Below are positions 21,835 through 33,988 of a stretch of DNA of 64,000 bases, piece by piece. Below the pieces are notes generated by a model. It did not search any database and was not told the DNA's origin. It was given only the letters and a program-made list of their open reading frames with translations. The stretch is from Casuarina equisetifolia (taxonomy: Eukaryota > Streptophyta > Magnoliopsida > Fagales > Casuarinaceae), in assembly GCA_028551475.1 (NCBI GenBank), contig CM052355.1:21417580-21481579 (forward strand), given 5' to 3'. The translations under genes and the position numbers were made by a program. How positions within the stretch are numbered: position 1 is the first letter of the stretch; each line of letters opens with the position of its first letter.

Positions 21835-23496
21835 ATGGCAGTCCACCTGCTTCCTCTAGCGGGATGTGATGCAGTGTTGGGTATGCAGTGGGTTGCAGGT
21901 GTTAACCCTATTAGTTTGGATATCATCAGCCGCACCTTGACGATCCATGTGGAGGGCCAGCCTGTGGTGTTGCATGGCTTTCGGAGCAAGGGCGTCACCC
22001 TAGCAGCCATGAACGGGCCTAGTTTCTGCAAGTGGGTTACTGATCACCCACATTGCATGCTTGCTCAGCTTACCACCAGTGAGTTAATGCGACAGGATGA
22101 GATAGGGAGCCCTACAGACGATAACAGGACCGATTCAGCCCCTGTAGCGGCACCTCCAGGGTTACACACTCTACTAGCAGACTTTCCAGATGTGTTTGAG
22201 ACTCCCAGTCAGTTGCCCCCACACAGAGAGTTTGATCACCATATTCCCTTACAGGAGGGGAGCGCCCCGGTCAACTTGCGCCCTTATCGTTACCCTTTCG
22301 TCCAGAAAGCAGAAATCGAGAAGATGGTGGATGAGATGCTCTCATCGGGGATCATTCGTAACAGTTCCAGCCCTTTTGCATCCCCAGTGTTGTTAGTCAA
22401 AAAACATGATGGCAGTTGGCGCTTCTGTGTTGATTATAGGGCTCTGAATGCGCTCACAGTGAAGGACAAGTTTCCCATTCCCATCATTGATGAGCTTCTG
22501 GATGAACTCCATGGCGCTACTTGGTTCTCAAAGCTTGATTTGCGGTCAGGATATCATCAGGTGCGGGTGTTCCCACCAGACATCCCCAAAACGGCCTTCA
22601 GAACCCACCAGGGCCACTATGAGTTCCTTGTGATGCCGTTTGGCTTGACCAATGCCCCAGCCACCTTCCAGGGTCTTATGAACCATCTCTTCTGACCACA
22701 CCTTCGGAAGTTCGTGCTCATCTTCTTTGATGACATCCTGGTCTACAGCCCTACTTGGGAGAGTCACGCCCACCATTTGCGAGTGGTGTTACAGGTACTT
22801 TGCGACAATCAACTTTTTGCTAAACAAAGTAAGTGTGCTTTTGCGCGTCAGCAGGTGGAGTACTTGGGCCACATTATCTCAGGCCAGGGAATCGAGGCGG
22901 ACCCCAAGAAGGTGGCAGACATGTTGGCTTGGCCCCGGCCTACCACACTTTGTAGATTGAGGGGCTTTTTGGGACTCACAGGGTACTACCGGCGCTTTGT
23001 CAAGGACTATGGCCAGATCAGTCGACCCTTGACTCAGATGCTGAAGAAGGACAATTTTCAGTGGACAGATGAGGCCATTCAGGCCTTTGAGCAGCTTAAA
23101 CAAGTCCTTAGTTCGACCCCTATCCTGGCCACCCCAGATTTCCACAAGCCGTTTGTAGTAGAGACCGACACTTGCTATGGAGGAGTAGGAGCAGTACTAA
23201 TGCAAGAAGGCAAACCTATTGCCTACCTGAGTAAGGCGCTGGCCCCGAAGCACTTGGGACTCTCCACATATGAGAAAGAACTACTAGCAGTAGTCATGGC
23301 TGTACAGAAATGGAGGTCTTACCTACTTGGAAACCACTTCATCATCCACACTGATCACAGCAGCTTTAAACACTTGTTAGAACAGCGTGTCTCTACACTA
23401 GCGCAACATATGTGGCTCACCAAACTTCTAGGGTTTGATTATGAGATCCGCCACAAGAGAGGGACCGAGAACAAGGCTGCAAATGCACTCTCCTGA
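21835..23496 (+). pseudogene. Gypsy reverse transcriptase - RNase H
   Basis: RT motifs are in order: [20 protein letters not shown] (about 22366), [15 protein letters not shown] (22525), [13 protein letters not shown] (22635) and the active site FFDD (22723-22734) with both aspartates. RNase H follows, with FVVETDTCYGGVGAVL (about 23152) and the LLAVVMAVQKWRSYL helix. TGA at 22693-22695 lies between the MNHLF and RKFVLIFFDD motifs, and TGA at 23494-23496 lies at the RNase H/integrase junction. No frameshift is apparent. Confidence 0.9.
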
Positions 23497-24984
23497 CTGA
23501 CGGCAGAGCAAGAGGACTTTGAGATACAGGGAATGACCGTCCTACAACCCCGTTGGATCCAGGAGGTAGTCCAGAGCTATGAGGAAGATTCTGCCGTACA
23601 AGACCTGATTGCCCAATTAGTCCTCGATGAGACATCCCACCCAGAGTATAAGTTGGATAAGGGCGTTCTTCGGTTTAAGGGAAAGATTGTCGTGGGGGCC
23701 AGTGGATTGGTACGTGACCAGATAGTGCAACAATTTCATGACACAGGCGTAGGTGGACACTCAGGAATCAGGGGAACACTTAAGAGAGTTCAACAACACT
23801 TTCATTGGCCCAAAATGAAACAGACGGTGGCCAGTTGGGTTGTGAAATGTGAAGTGTGCCAGCGGTACAAGACAGAGAGGGTACTGACGCCTGGGTTGTT
23901 ACAGCCACTCCCCGTGCCCAACCAGGCATGGCAGGACATATCCATGGACTTTGTGGAAGGCCTACCCCTAAGTGAGGGAAAAAATACTATTCTGGTAGTT
24001 GTGGATCACTTCACCAAATATAGCCACTTCATAGGGATTAGCCACCCATTCACCGCAGCCCAGATCGCCATCACCTTCATTGACGGGGTTGCTAAACTCC
24101 ATGGGTTACCTAACACCATTATGAGTGATCGCGATCCCATCTTTGTGAGTAAGTTATGGGAGGAAACCTTCAAGATATTGGGCGTTAAACTTTTGAGAAG
24201 CACTTCCTACCATCCCCAAACTGATGGGCAAACAGAGCGAGTGAATTAGTGTTTGGAGCAATACCTGCGATGTGCGAGTGGAGAACGGCCCCGAAAATGG
24301 CACTCTTGGTTACCCTTGGCAGAATGCTGGTATAATACCAACCATCACACAGCCTTGGGAATGACCCCGTTTGAAGCTCTCTATGGCTACAAACTGCGCC
24401 ATGCTCCATATCACAATTTCACCTACACTGGAGACACTGAGGTAGATGCCTTTATGCGAGAGAGAGCGGACCGGTTAGAGTTAATCAAGGCACACTTACA
24501 TAAGAGTCATGCTCGGATGTCATTTCATGCCAATCACGGGCGCTCGGAGAGGCAATTTGAGATCAGAGATTCAGTCTACTTACGGGTACAACCCTATCGT
24601 CAGTTCACACTCTCAGGCCGGCGGGATCACAAATTAGCTCCCCATTACTATGGACCATACATGATCACAGACCGCATTGGTGCGGTAGCTTACAGACTAG
24701 CACTACCCCCAGAAACTACTATCCACCCAGTTTTCCATGTCTCACAGCTCAAGAAGGCCATAGGCCAACGATATAAACCTTATCCAGGGGTTCCCTTGTT
24801 GGATGGGGACGGCAGAATTTTAGTGGAGCCACAGAAGATACTTGCTCGGCGCATGGTGAAGCGAGGAGACAAGCCAGGGACTGAATTATTGATCCAGTGG
24901 TCTGAGCATCCCGAGTGTGAACCTACTTGGGAAGATGCAGAATACATTCGTAGTCAGTTTCCCTCCTTTTCACTTGACCCTTGA
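23497..24984 (+). pseudogene. Gypsy integrase with C-terminal chromodomain
   Basis: The zinc-binding HHCC region (GGHSGIRGT...CEVCQRYK, about 23755-23870) is followed by a DDE core with MDFVEGLP (about 23944), SDRDPIF (about 24127) and YHPQTDGQTERVN (about 24208). TAG 24247-24249 interrupts directly after TERVN, where family members usually continue with Gln or Arg. The C-terminus includes HPVFHVSQLK (24724). A chromodomain-like stretch (about 24823-24984) with LIQWSEHPECEPTWED ends at TGA 24982-24984. Chromodomains of such integrases are thought to steer insertion to marked chromatin. Confidence 0.92.
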
Positions 24985-25013
24985 GGACAAGGGTTGTTTG
25001 AAGACGGAAGGAT

Positions 25014-25365
25014 TGTTAGGATCTCACCTTTCCAGTCGACACGTGGCGAGTCAGGGGCTTAATAGGGAATCAACCAAGGGCATTTATGGAAAGAGAAACG
25101 TGAGGGGAGAAGAAATAGGCAAACACGACAGATTGGAGGGCATCGAAGATCTAGGCAACTTCGAGAGTTTATGTTTATGTCTTTCAATTCTTACTGTAAT
25201 CTAGGACTAGCTGTAATCGCTCTTCAATTCGTAGCTGTAATCGTTCTTCAATTTGGATTGGTTGTATCAGGAAATCTCATGAATTTAGGGGAGATGCTGT
25301 CCCATTTTCCCCAGGATCCTTTGTGTGATTAGGGTTCTTGTTCAAGAGGTTCTTTGATCCTAACA
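25014..25365 (+). repeat. 3' LTR of the gypsy element
   Basis: It begins TGTTAGG after a purine-rich run (GAAGACGGAAGGA) and ends CCTAACA, followed by the target duplication TTTGA. Confidence 0.95.
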
Positions 25366-25537
25366 TTTGAGGCTATTCGTGCGGCGGTTTCCGGTGAGAC
25401 GCGGTGGGGGCCGAGTGAAGATTTTGTCAGATCTCTGCCGTTCGACAGCGAATCAGCTCAAGATCTTGGCAGATCGGCACTCCAGGCGTCATAATCGACA
25501 ATTTTTGGAGGTTTTCATGAAGACCGACGGCGGCTCG

Positions 25538-25617
25538 TGTCGGCATACAACGGCGCGTGTCGGCGTACGGCGGCGCGTGTCGGCGTACAGCGGCGTGTGA
25601 CGGCGTGTGGCGGCGCG
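25538..25617 (+). repeat. GC-rich minisatellite, 20-bp unit x4
   Basis: Four tandem units of the form TGTCGGCGTACGGCGGCGCG with a few changes each. A partial unit lies before and after. It is very CpG-rich within an AT-rich neighbourhood. Confidence 0.82.
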
Positions 25618-26879
25618 CGTGTGCTGGAATTTCGTCGCTCATTTTAGACGGCTTCTTTTCTCCCCTTTGATGTGTAGAGTTGCATAGAAATTTCTTGAAA
25701 GGGACAACAATTGGTGATGGCTTTTTTAATTTGTTCTAATCTAAATGTTTTGTGTAATTTGTTGTAGAATTTGTGTTTGTTTTAATATTATGAACTAAAG
25801 TACTTTTGCTAGAGTTAAGATATAACCTAGTTAGGATGTTATGAGTTCCTTAGTTGACATATTATGCAAGACAATATATTTATGTGAGTTGTATGTTATT
25901 ATCTTTAATGTGATTGAGTGGTTAATCATCAATTGATCAATTTGATGTGCATAGGAGAGAATATGCAAATGCATCTTATAATATACAATCATAAATCAAA
26001 TGTGGGTAGACATATTTCATGTTGATTGTGTGGCCTTAATTGGAATATTTATTGACTTTAATGCTCTTAGCTTATTTAATTCATATGTAGACTCACAGTG
26101 AATTAATAAATAGGTGCACTATACCTAGACATAAGATAGTGAATAAATTAGAAAATTTTGTCATCTCATAAATATCAATGTTCCTACAAGCATTAAATTA
26201 TTGGAATTCATATCTATTGATTATGATGAAATCAGAGGCTCTAACATACTTAGCATATTTTATTAACTCTTTGGAAGTCAATTGCTTTAGTAATCTTTCA
26301 ATTTAGAACATATTTTCATGATATCTTGCTAGATAAATTGTAGGATCAATTCACCACTAGTAATTAATCAAGTTGATAACATTAATCCCTATAAGACAAT
26401 ACTCTTATTTATCATTATATTACTTGTTCGACATGTATACTTACATATAGAATTTCATATACCTAAAAGGATTACAAAATATTGACACTCAAAAACACAT
26501 GAATGTTTGATAATGAGAATCTCCCAAAGAGTCTTTCATACGAATTGATGCTATTTAAAGGGATGAAGGTAGGCTGTTGATGAGATATGTGATGATAAGA
26601 ATGTATTCTCCTTAAAAACATAGGGGAATGTGGGTCTAGAACATTAATGTTCATTTCATACTTAGTAAGTGTCAATATTTGTACCTATTAACTTCATTTT
26701 AGTAAGTGTCAACACTTGCACCTAGTAACTTCATTTTTTACATTTAAAAGAAAAAAAAATTAGTTGCATTGTCCAATTGAATATGCTTCACAAATGGTCT
26801 TAAATTGAGTATGAACTATGAAAAGAAAATGCTAAATTTCTTAAAATATTTGGTTTTTAAAATGAAGAAGGTCTAGGTT
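25618..26879. other. AT-rich spacer, nothing recognised
   Basis: I saw no convincing domain or RNA gene. The phrase AGTAAGTGTCAA, followed by CACTTGCACCTA or a similar run, is repeated at about 26665 and 26702, a short local duplication. Confidence 0.45.
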
Positions 26880-27860
26880 GCATAAGAAAAGTCATCAAAT
26901 ATGGTTAAGAAATAACATGCACTATCATATGTGGGTATCTTATATGGTCCTTAGACATCCATATGATCATATGAGTATGATGCTCATTTATATGAATGAC
27001 ATTTTAATTATTGGAGATGATGTACATTTTAAGGATTTTCTTGAGATTAAGATCCTTCAAAATGTAATAGGGATTTAAAGGATTATATCTTGAAATTGGT
27101 ATCTAAAATGGGATTCTTTGGGCCAAAACTAGTTGGTCAACCTTTGGAGATAAATATTCTTTTCAACTAGCCTCAAATATAATAAACAAATCTATCCAAA
27201 GTTTGAAGATCCACCATTGGAGAATATTCTCAATTATTAAAAGTTGACTAGAAAGTTGAACTAGCTTAATATGACATGACTTGACATTTCATTTTTAGTG
27301 CATTTGTTAAGTCAATTTATACATGCTTAAAAAAAATCTTACTTAGATGCAACCATTCAAACAGTTAGGTATTCAAAAAGAACAATAGGTCTTGGTTTAT
27401 TTTTCCTTGTGGATGGTGGTTTTCTTCTATGGACTTATCATGAAGTTATGCAAAATTTCTACTACCAGTTTTTGTTTCATCATTCACTATTCATTAATTT
27501 CTTAGAAGAGCACAAACTAGCAAGTTGTCACTATTTCATCACTTAGAGGTAAAATTTTGGGCGATGATGACAATTACTCATGAAATTGTATGGTTAACTA
27601 AATTTCTAAAGGGTATGAAAATTGATGTGCACAATTGGCTCTTTTTTATTGTAATAATGAGGTAGGGTAAATCATGCTGCCCACACCAATACTCGCCAAG
27701 TTGTGGCTACATGCTAGAAAAGCATTCAACAATTTTTTTTTTCTTATTTGTGTCAATAAGTAGATGATTTCATTTATTCTTTCTCAGTGTATTTTGCTTT
27801 CTAATTCGTTGGTTTTCGTTATATCTTGCAGACAGTTAACCATTACGCAAGCTTCACAAT
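26880..27860 (+). pseudogene. Very old Ty1/copia RT - RNase H fragment
   Basis: An RT active-site-like run LIYMNDILIIGDD (about 26974-27015) stands where LIYVDDIIITGDD is usual, with the first catalytic Asp replaced by Asn. Further on, the pieces LSQFIHA...DATIQTVRYSKRTIGLGL (about 27308-27400) match the Copia RT/RNase H linker, and THEIVWLTKFLKGM (about 27571-27620) matches the RNase H helix. Many stops and frame changes are present. No LTRs could be assigned. Confidence 0.65.
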
Positions 27861-28036
27861 GGTTTGTATTGACTTCTATTGATCCAAAAGATTTTTTAGG
27901 GTCATGATGTTATATTTTGATTGAACTAAAAATATGAATAGATTATCACTTTTAGGGATTAATACTGCCAATTGTACTCGATGTATTTTCTGTGGTGTTG
28001 ATGTATTTTTATAGAAGTTTATTATAATAATACTGA

Positions 28037-28097
28037 ATATTCCAATAAAGATGATAATATTCCAATAAAGATGATAATATTTCAATAAAAGATGATA
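28037..28097 (+). repeat. Tandem repeat, 20-bp unit x3
   Basis: ATATTCCAATAAAGATGATA occurs twice exactly and a third time with one change and one extra base. Confidence 0.9.
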
Positions 28098-28389
28098 ATT
28101 TATGAAGTTAAATGATTGTTGCGAAATGTTTATTACTACACTAATTATAGTGCGGTTTATTTCGCTATAATACTGTCTTAATTCTGATTTTATTGACATC
28201 TCTATGTGAAATGTGCTTTTAAATAGAAATTCTCTGTAAGTCAGTAAACTCATTTGACCTACAGTAAGTTATTGGATTCTTAGTCTTAGGATAGCACATT
28301 TGTGTACTCATTGTATGGATTATACATATTAAAAAAATTATTCGTGGCATTGAAATTTTCAAAGAAAGCGAAATGTTAAGGGTAATATA

Positions 28390-28644
28390 TGTTAGAGATA
28401 CGTTAGCATATTTGGGAATTATTTCCTAGAATTGCTAAGTTATTCTTTCCTTATAATTTTATCTCTTTAGGAAACTATTATTGTATATAGGAGATTATTT
28501 TCTTCCTTGTATTTGTATATTGTTTCCTTTTTTAGTTTGCTCCTTACATTATATAAGGACCTTCATATGTATAGTTTTTTTTACACAAGTGAAAGCAATA
28601 CAAGCCTTTCCCACAAATCTATGCCTTTTTTCTCTCTTGTGACA
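28390..28644 (+). repeat. 5' LTR of the Copia at 28390-33988
   Basis: It starts TGTTAGAG and ends TTGTGACA. It contains TATATAAGG at about 28550, the likely TATA box, as expected for the promoter of an LTR this short. Confidence 0.92.
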
Positions 28645-28658
28645 TGGTATCATGAGCC
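28645..28658 (+). other. Primer-binding site
   Basis: TGGTATCATGAGCC lies directly after the LTR and resembles the tRNA-iMet-type site. Confidence 0.85.
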
Positions 28659-28723
28659 TAGTTTTTTTTTCCTATATTCACGTTTCCGCACTTTTTTTCT
28701 CCTCTCCTTTGTGATCATTTCCT

Positions 28724-30385
28724 TTCCGGTTGACCCCAATGCTCCCATCATCGAGGATGTCCCGCCTTCCTCCACCTCCCCTCCATCTCCTACCCTCCCT
28801 GGCCCTGCCCTCTCTTCTGGGGTCCTTGATTCTTTTTCCCCATTACCTCCTCTCTCTTGGGCCCCATATTCTCTCCCTGGCCAGCCACGTCCTGCCCTCT
28901 CCCAGGCCCTACCTCTCGGCCCAACTCCCTCTTCTCTGGCCCCCCTCTCCTCTCCCTTCCCCGGCCCGCCCCATACCTTTGCCCCGACCCAACCTCCCGT
29001 GAGCAGATCACCTATCTCTGGGTCCTCGGGTTTGAGTTCGGACCCTTACCCCGTACCCATATTCTGGATTTGGGTCCAATCCCTACCCGAATTCACCCCT
29101 AATTTTTTTGCCCTATTCCGCCGCTGGCCGCTCAGAACCTGGCAATCCTCTCTACACTGCCACCTTTGACGACCCCGAGTTGCGGCTTATCACCCAGCTT
29201 CTCACCGGTGCCGATACCTTCACCGTTTGGTCCCGCGAGCTCTGTCGCGCCCTTGTCACCAAAGACAAAGACGGGTTTCTCGACGGCGCTATCCCGGCTC
29301 CCGCCACCAAACACCTTGCGCGACAGTGGCACAAGTGTTCCCAATTGGTTTGTACCTAGATTGGGAACACTCTCACCCCGGAGGTCACCACCGCTCTTCT
29401 GCCCACTGACGACCTGAAAGTTCTTTGGGATGCTCTGTGTGAACTCTACGGCCACCCCGATCGTGTTCGCCTCTTCCAAATCGAGCAAAAACTCACCGAA
29501 TTGAAGCAAGGAACCCTCTCTGTGGCCGTCGTCTTCAACCGTTTCATGGCCCTCTGCCATGAATACAACCACATGGTTGAACCACTTGACGGCCCCGACG
29601 CCACTCTCTGCCAATTTCACCAGCTGAAGGAGGAGCAACGCCTCACTCGTTTTCTCCTCCTCTTAAACGAGTCATTCTCCTCCTTCCGCTCCTAGATTCT
29701 GGCCATGGATCCACCCCCGTCCTTGTGCCGCCTCCTTTTCCTTGCCGTCCAAGAGGAAAACCACCGTCTCGCCTCCACTGAATATCTTCGTGTTGGAGAC
29801 TCGGTTATTTTGGCCGCTTGGGCCACTCCTGCTCAGAAGGCTCTTACTGGTGGCGGCGATGGCGGGGGGCTTGGAGACTGCGGTGGCGTCGGCTTTACGG
29901 CACATATGCGGTCTTTAGGTTTTTTTGAGGGCGATGTTTCACTCCCTCTTGGATCGGATGGCTCTCCTCGTTACCTTAGATCGGACGGTCCATCTCTCAT
30001 CTCAGGCACGCCTCCAGCCGATGGTCTTTATCCGATCCCAGCTTCACAGATCGACGCCTCTCAACAGAGCTTCGGTGCACTTGTCCACAGAGGATCCACC
30101 GGGCCGCGCAGCTTAAATGGGTCACGTTCTCGCCGACCCAATAGGCCCAATAACGGCTTCAATGACCCAATTTCTTCATGGGCTCGGCCTAATTAGCTTT
30201 TTTGTGAGCACTACAAGCGGACCAACCACACGAAGGCCACATGTTGGAAATTACATGGTAGGCCTGGGGAATTTGCCTCCAAAGAAAATAATAATATTTT
30301 GACTAATTTTGTTTCTTCTCAAGATAAGCCCAATCCACCTCTCAATGAAGCCCAACTTCAACAGATCATCCAGGCCTTCAATTAG
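28724..30385 (+). pseudogene. Copia gag
   Basis: A Pro/Ser-rich N-terminus (about 28730-29080) is followed in another frame by the conserved gag domain, LRLITQLLTGADTFTVWSREL (29190), the GFLDGAIP stretch and a second half with LWDALCELYGHPDRV (about 29430). From 29108 to 30385 the frame is constant but crossed by stops (29357 TAG, 29693 TAG, 30194 TAG and one before 30386). The zinc knuckle at about 30203-30246 reads CEHYKRTNHTKATC: the second cysteine is tyrosine, a G-to-A type change. Confidence 0.83.
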
Positions 30386-31650
30386 ATGGGTCAACCTGAC
30401 AAGATTGCTAGCTTTGGAGGTACTTCCTTTTGTTTTATGAGCTCTATCTTACCCTCTAATTGGCTTGTTGATTCAGGTGTCAATGACCACATTATTTGCG
30501 ATCAAATTTTTTTTTCCAAAATTCACACTACCCAATCTTCCATGACCGTACATCTCCCCACTGGAAACATTACTTCTGTCACTAAAATTGGTGATGTCCA
30601 ACTTAGCCCTCAATTTACTCTCAAAAATGTTCTTTATGTTCCCGAGTTCCAATTTAATCTCATATGTATTTCCAAAGCTTGTGAAAATAATCATTGTCGA
30701 GCCATTTTGGACTCTAATTTCTGTTTCTTTCAGGCCCGTTCAACTAGCAAACTGATGGGCTTGGGTAATGCTTAACAAGGCCTTTATTTTTGGATTTCCA
30801 TTCCTACAAATTTCAATTCATGTATTTCACCCACTACGGGCTCCTTTTGTAATTCTCATTTCAGTAATAATATTTTACTTTCTTACCAACGTTTGGGCCA
30901 TAGTGCTTCTTACCCTCACCTAAAATGTCCGATTTGTCCCTTGGCAAAACAACCTCGCCCCTTTTTCCCTACCAGCTCTTCTCGCGCTCCTTCTGTTTTC
31001 TCCCTCCTCCATATCGACATTTGGGGACCTTATCACACCTTACATCGTGATGGATCTCGTTTCTTCCTCACTCTTATTGATGATTTTTCTCGCGGTACTT
31101 GGGTCTTCTTAATGCAATCAAAAACCCAAGTTCTCTCTCACCTCACTCGTTTCTTTGCCCTTATTCGTACTCAATTTCACACCTCTATCCAACGTGTTTG
31201 CACCAATAATGCCCGTGACTTTTTTAATCATACTTGTTCCTCCTTTTTTTTTTCTGATCATGGCATCCTCTATGAAAGTTCTTGCCCATACACTCCTCAA
31301 CAAAATGGTGTTGTAGAACGCAAGCACCGTCATTTTCTCGAGGTTGCTAGAGCCCTAAAATTCCAAGCCTCTATTCTTAAAAATTTTTGGGGCGATTGTG
31401 TGGTTACTGCTGCTTACCTAATCAATCAGATGCCTACTCGGGTCCTTCATAGGAAGACACCTTTTGAGCTACTATTTGGAAAGCACCCCGATATTGGTTA
31501 CCTTCGCATTTTTGGTTGCTTGTGTTTTGCAACTACTGTGGGACATCGTGACAAGCTAGCTCCTCATGCCACCCGTTGCATCTTCATGGGTTATCCTTCC
31601 CTTCAAAAAGGCTACCGTCTTTATGATCCAGCTACAGGTACTTTTTTATC
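30386..31650 (+). pseudogene. Copia protease - integrase
   Basis: The protease motif NWLVDSGVNDHI lies at about 30458. The active-site DSG is kept, though Ala/Cys is usual after it. Pre-integrase and integrase follow, with CPICPLAKQPRP (30926), HIDIWGPYHT (31013), DDFSRGTWVF (31079) and YTPQQNGVVERKHR (31288). The second catalytic aspartate of the DDE triad is asparagine: the usual TDNG reads TNNA at 31201-31212. A stop at 30773-30775 separates the two parts in one frame. A frameshift near 31640 precedes the RT linker. Confidence 0.86.
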
Positions 31651-33726
31651 AGCCGTGATGTTGTCTTCCATAAAGATGTATTCCCTTTTCAGGATGTGCC
31701 TTCACCGGTGGCTGACATTGTGCCCCCCCAGGTTCTCAATCGTTTTTACTTGATGATTCGGCTCCATCACCACCACCTGTGGTCCTTATTACGCCTCCAG
31801 TGCCTCCAGTGCCTCCAGCTCCTCCTTCACCCACTATATCTATGGGATCCACCCCAATGCCTCCCTCTACACCGCCTTCTCCATTACCGGCTTCCCCTAA
31901 CCAACCTGACTCTTTGGTCTCCCCTGACGACTCACTGGCCATTGTCCCTTATGTCCCACCTCCTGCTTTGGCCTCGGCTCCTCCTCCTCGGCGTTCTGGT
32001 CGTGTCACTCGGCCTCCTACTTGGATCAAGGACTACCTTTGTTCCAACGCTGAGCACATTGGGTCTCATTATCCCATCACCTCCTATGTCAGCTTTGCTC
32101 GTCTATCTCCAAATCATTTTTGCTGCATCAGTCAGATTTCTGCTGCCACCGAACCTTCTTGTTACCAGGAGGCCTCCACTTATCCCCATTGGCAATAGGC
32201 CATGGAAGCTGAGCTTCGTGCCCTTGCCGATAATCACACTTGGGATGTTATTCCTCACCTTGCTCATCGGCATCTCATTGGCTGCAAGTGGGTTTACAAG
32301 ATCAAGCATCGAGCTGATGGTTCTGTTGAGCATTATAAAGCTCGTCTTGTTGCCAAAGGATACACTAAAAAGAAGGTTTTGACTATCAAGACACTTTCTC
32401 ACCTGTCGCCAAGGCAGGCACTGTTTGTTCCTTCCTCGCCATTGCTGCTTTCCATGATTGGCCTTTGCATTAGATAGATGTTAATAATGTCTTTCTCCAT
32501 GGTGATTTAGATGAAAAAATCTATATGGATCTCCCTTCGGGCCTTCGCAGACAGGGGGAGTCTCAGGTTTGTCATCTCTAAAAGTCCCTCTATGGTCTCA
32601 AGCAAGCTTCTCGGCAATGGTATGCTAAATTTACATCAGCCCTTCTCTCAGCCAAGTTTTGCCAATCTCGCCACGACTATGCCCTTTTTACATGGCACCA
32701 AGGTACTTCCTCTATATATTTACTCATATATGTAGATGATATCTTGATTATGGGCAGCGATGCTTCTGCCATTGCCCGGTTCAAGTCCTACCTCCACTCT
32801 ACCTTTCACATCAAGGACTTAAGGCCCCCCAAATACTACCTGGGTATCGAGATTGCTCGGTCGGACAAAGGCATCTGCCTCAGTCAACATAAATTTGTCT
32901 TGGAAATTATTTCTAAGGTCGGATTATCTGGTTGCAAACCTGCTATCATTCCTTTTGAACAGAACTTGAGTCCACTACACCAGAATTCGGTATGGGAATG
33001 TCATCCTCAGAACAAGATCAATTTCTCAAGGATCCTTCTAAGTATCAACGCTTAGTTGGAAAATTTATCTACCTTACTATGACGAGACCAGATATTTGTT
33101 ATGCCGTTCACATTCTTAGTCAATTTGTGCATGCCCCAAAACAGTCTCATATGAATGCGGCTCTAAAGATTGTAAAATATTTGAAGGGATGCCCAGGTCT
33201 TGGATTGCTCCTCTCTAGAGATTGCGACATGGAAATGAAGGGGTATTGTGACACTGATTATGTCACGTGTCCCATGAGCCGACGATCGACAACTGGTTTT
33301 GCCATAAAGCTTGGGAATTCCCTTCTGTCTTGGAAGACCAAGAAATAGTCAACTGTATCATTATCTTCTGTCGAATCTGAATATCGTGCCATGACCAAGA
33401 CCACCTGTGAAATTATTTGGTTAAGGGGCTTACTACGTGACCTTGGAGTATGTATATGGCGTCCTACCCTACTCTTTTGTGACAATGATGCAGTTTTAAA
33501 ACTCGCAGCGAATCCAATAGTTCATGAAAGAACCAAGCATATTGAAGTGGATTGTCATTTTACAAGGGACAAAATTCAAGAAGGCGTCATCACGACACAT
33601 GAGATCAACACCACGGAACAACCCGCAGACATTTTCACCAAAGCACTTTGTCATCGACAACACACGTATCTATTGAACAAGCTTGGTGTGTTTGATGTTT
33701 ACAAGCCTCCCAAACCACCAGCTTGA
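31651..33726 (+). pseudogene. Copia RT - RNase H
   Basis: A Pro-rich linker (31779-31990) leads to WIKDY, then RT with HLIGCKWVYKIKHRADGSVE (32270), SLYGLKQASRQWYAKF (about 32590) and the intact active site YVDD (32729-32740). RNase H follows with RRSTTGFAIKLGN (33280), SVESEYRAM and TKHIEVDCHFTRDKIQ (33535). It ends at TGA 33724-33726, just before the polypurine tract. Several frameshifts (near 32380, 32480 and 32990-33050) and stops (32196 TAG, 33346 TAG) disrupt it. Confidence 0.86.
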
Positions 33727-33736
33727 GGGGGAGTAT

Positions 33737-33988
33737 TGAAGATATATTAGCATATTTGAGAATTATTTCCTAGAATTGCTACGTTATTCTTTCCTTATAA
33801 TTTTATCTCTTTAGGAAACTATTATTGTATATAGGAGATTATTTTCTTCCTTGTATTTGTATATTGTTTCCTTTTTTAATTTGTTCCTTACATTATATAA
33901 GAACCTTCATATGTACAGTTTTTTTTACACAAGTGAAAGCAATACAAGCCTTTCCCACAAATCTATGCCTTTTTTCTCTCTTGTGACA
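33737..33988 (+). repeat. 3' LTR of the Copia at 28390-33988
   Basis: It follows the purine tract GAGGGGGAG and starts TGAAGATATATTAGC where the 5' copy has TGTTAGAGATACGTTAGC. The remainder is closely similar and ends TTGTGACA. Confidence 0.92.

Larger units (their letters stand above)
18614..25365 (+). mobile_element. Ty3/gypsy chromovirus (Reina-like), full length but with stop codons
   Basis: LTRs of 351 bp (18614-18964) and 352 bp (25014-25365) are flanked by a perfect target duplication TTTGA (18609-18613 and 25366-25370). A primer-binding site is at 18966-18979. Domains in order are gag, zinc knuckle, protease, RT, RNase H, integrase and a C-terminal chromodomain, as in chromoviruses. 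The short LTRs and the knuckle-to-protease linker fit the Reina clade. By eye the LTRs differ by seven substitutions, all transitions, and one single-base gap, about 2 %, which makes it the youngest complete insertion here. From about 20.4 kb to 24984 all coding lies in one frame, interrupted by six in-frame stops (20959, 21385, 21790, 22693, 23494, 24247) and no frameshift that I can see. Confidence 0.95.
28390..33988 (+). mobile_element. Ty1/copia retrotransposon with short LTRs, defective
   Basis: LTRs of 255 bp (28390-28644) and 252 bp (33737-33988) are near-identical apart from their first dozen bases and about six scattered changes. The primer-binding site TGGTATCATGAGCC follows the 5' LTR, and the purine run GAGGGGGAG precedes the 3' LTR. 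The flanks ATATA (28385-28389) and ATATC (33989-33993) give an imperfect target duplication. Order is gag, protease, integrase, RT, RNase H, hence Ty1/copia. The lineage is not SIRE. Its 3' end lies only about 450 bp from the tRNA-Cys gene. Confidence 0.93.

Noticed and set aside
26880..27860. Candidate novel gene with MNDILIIGDD motif
   Set aside because: The motif and the pieces downstream are the Copia RT active site and RNase H linker in decayed form.
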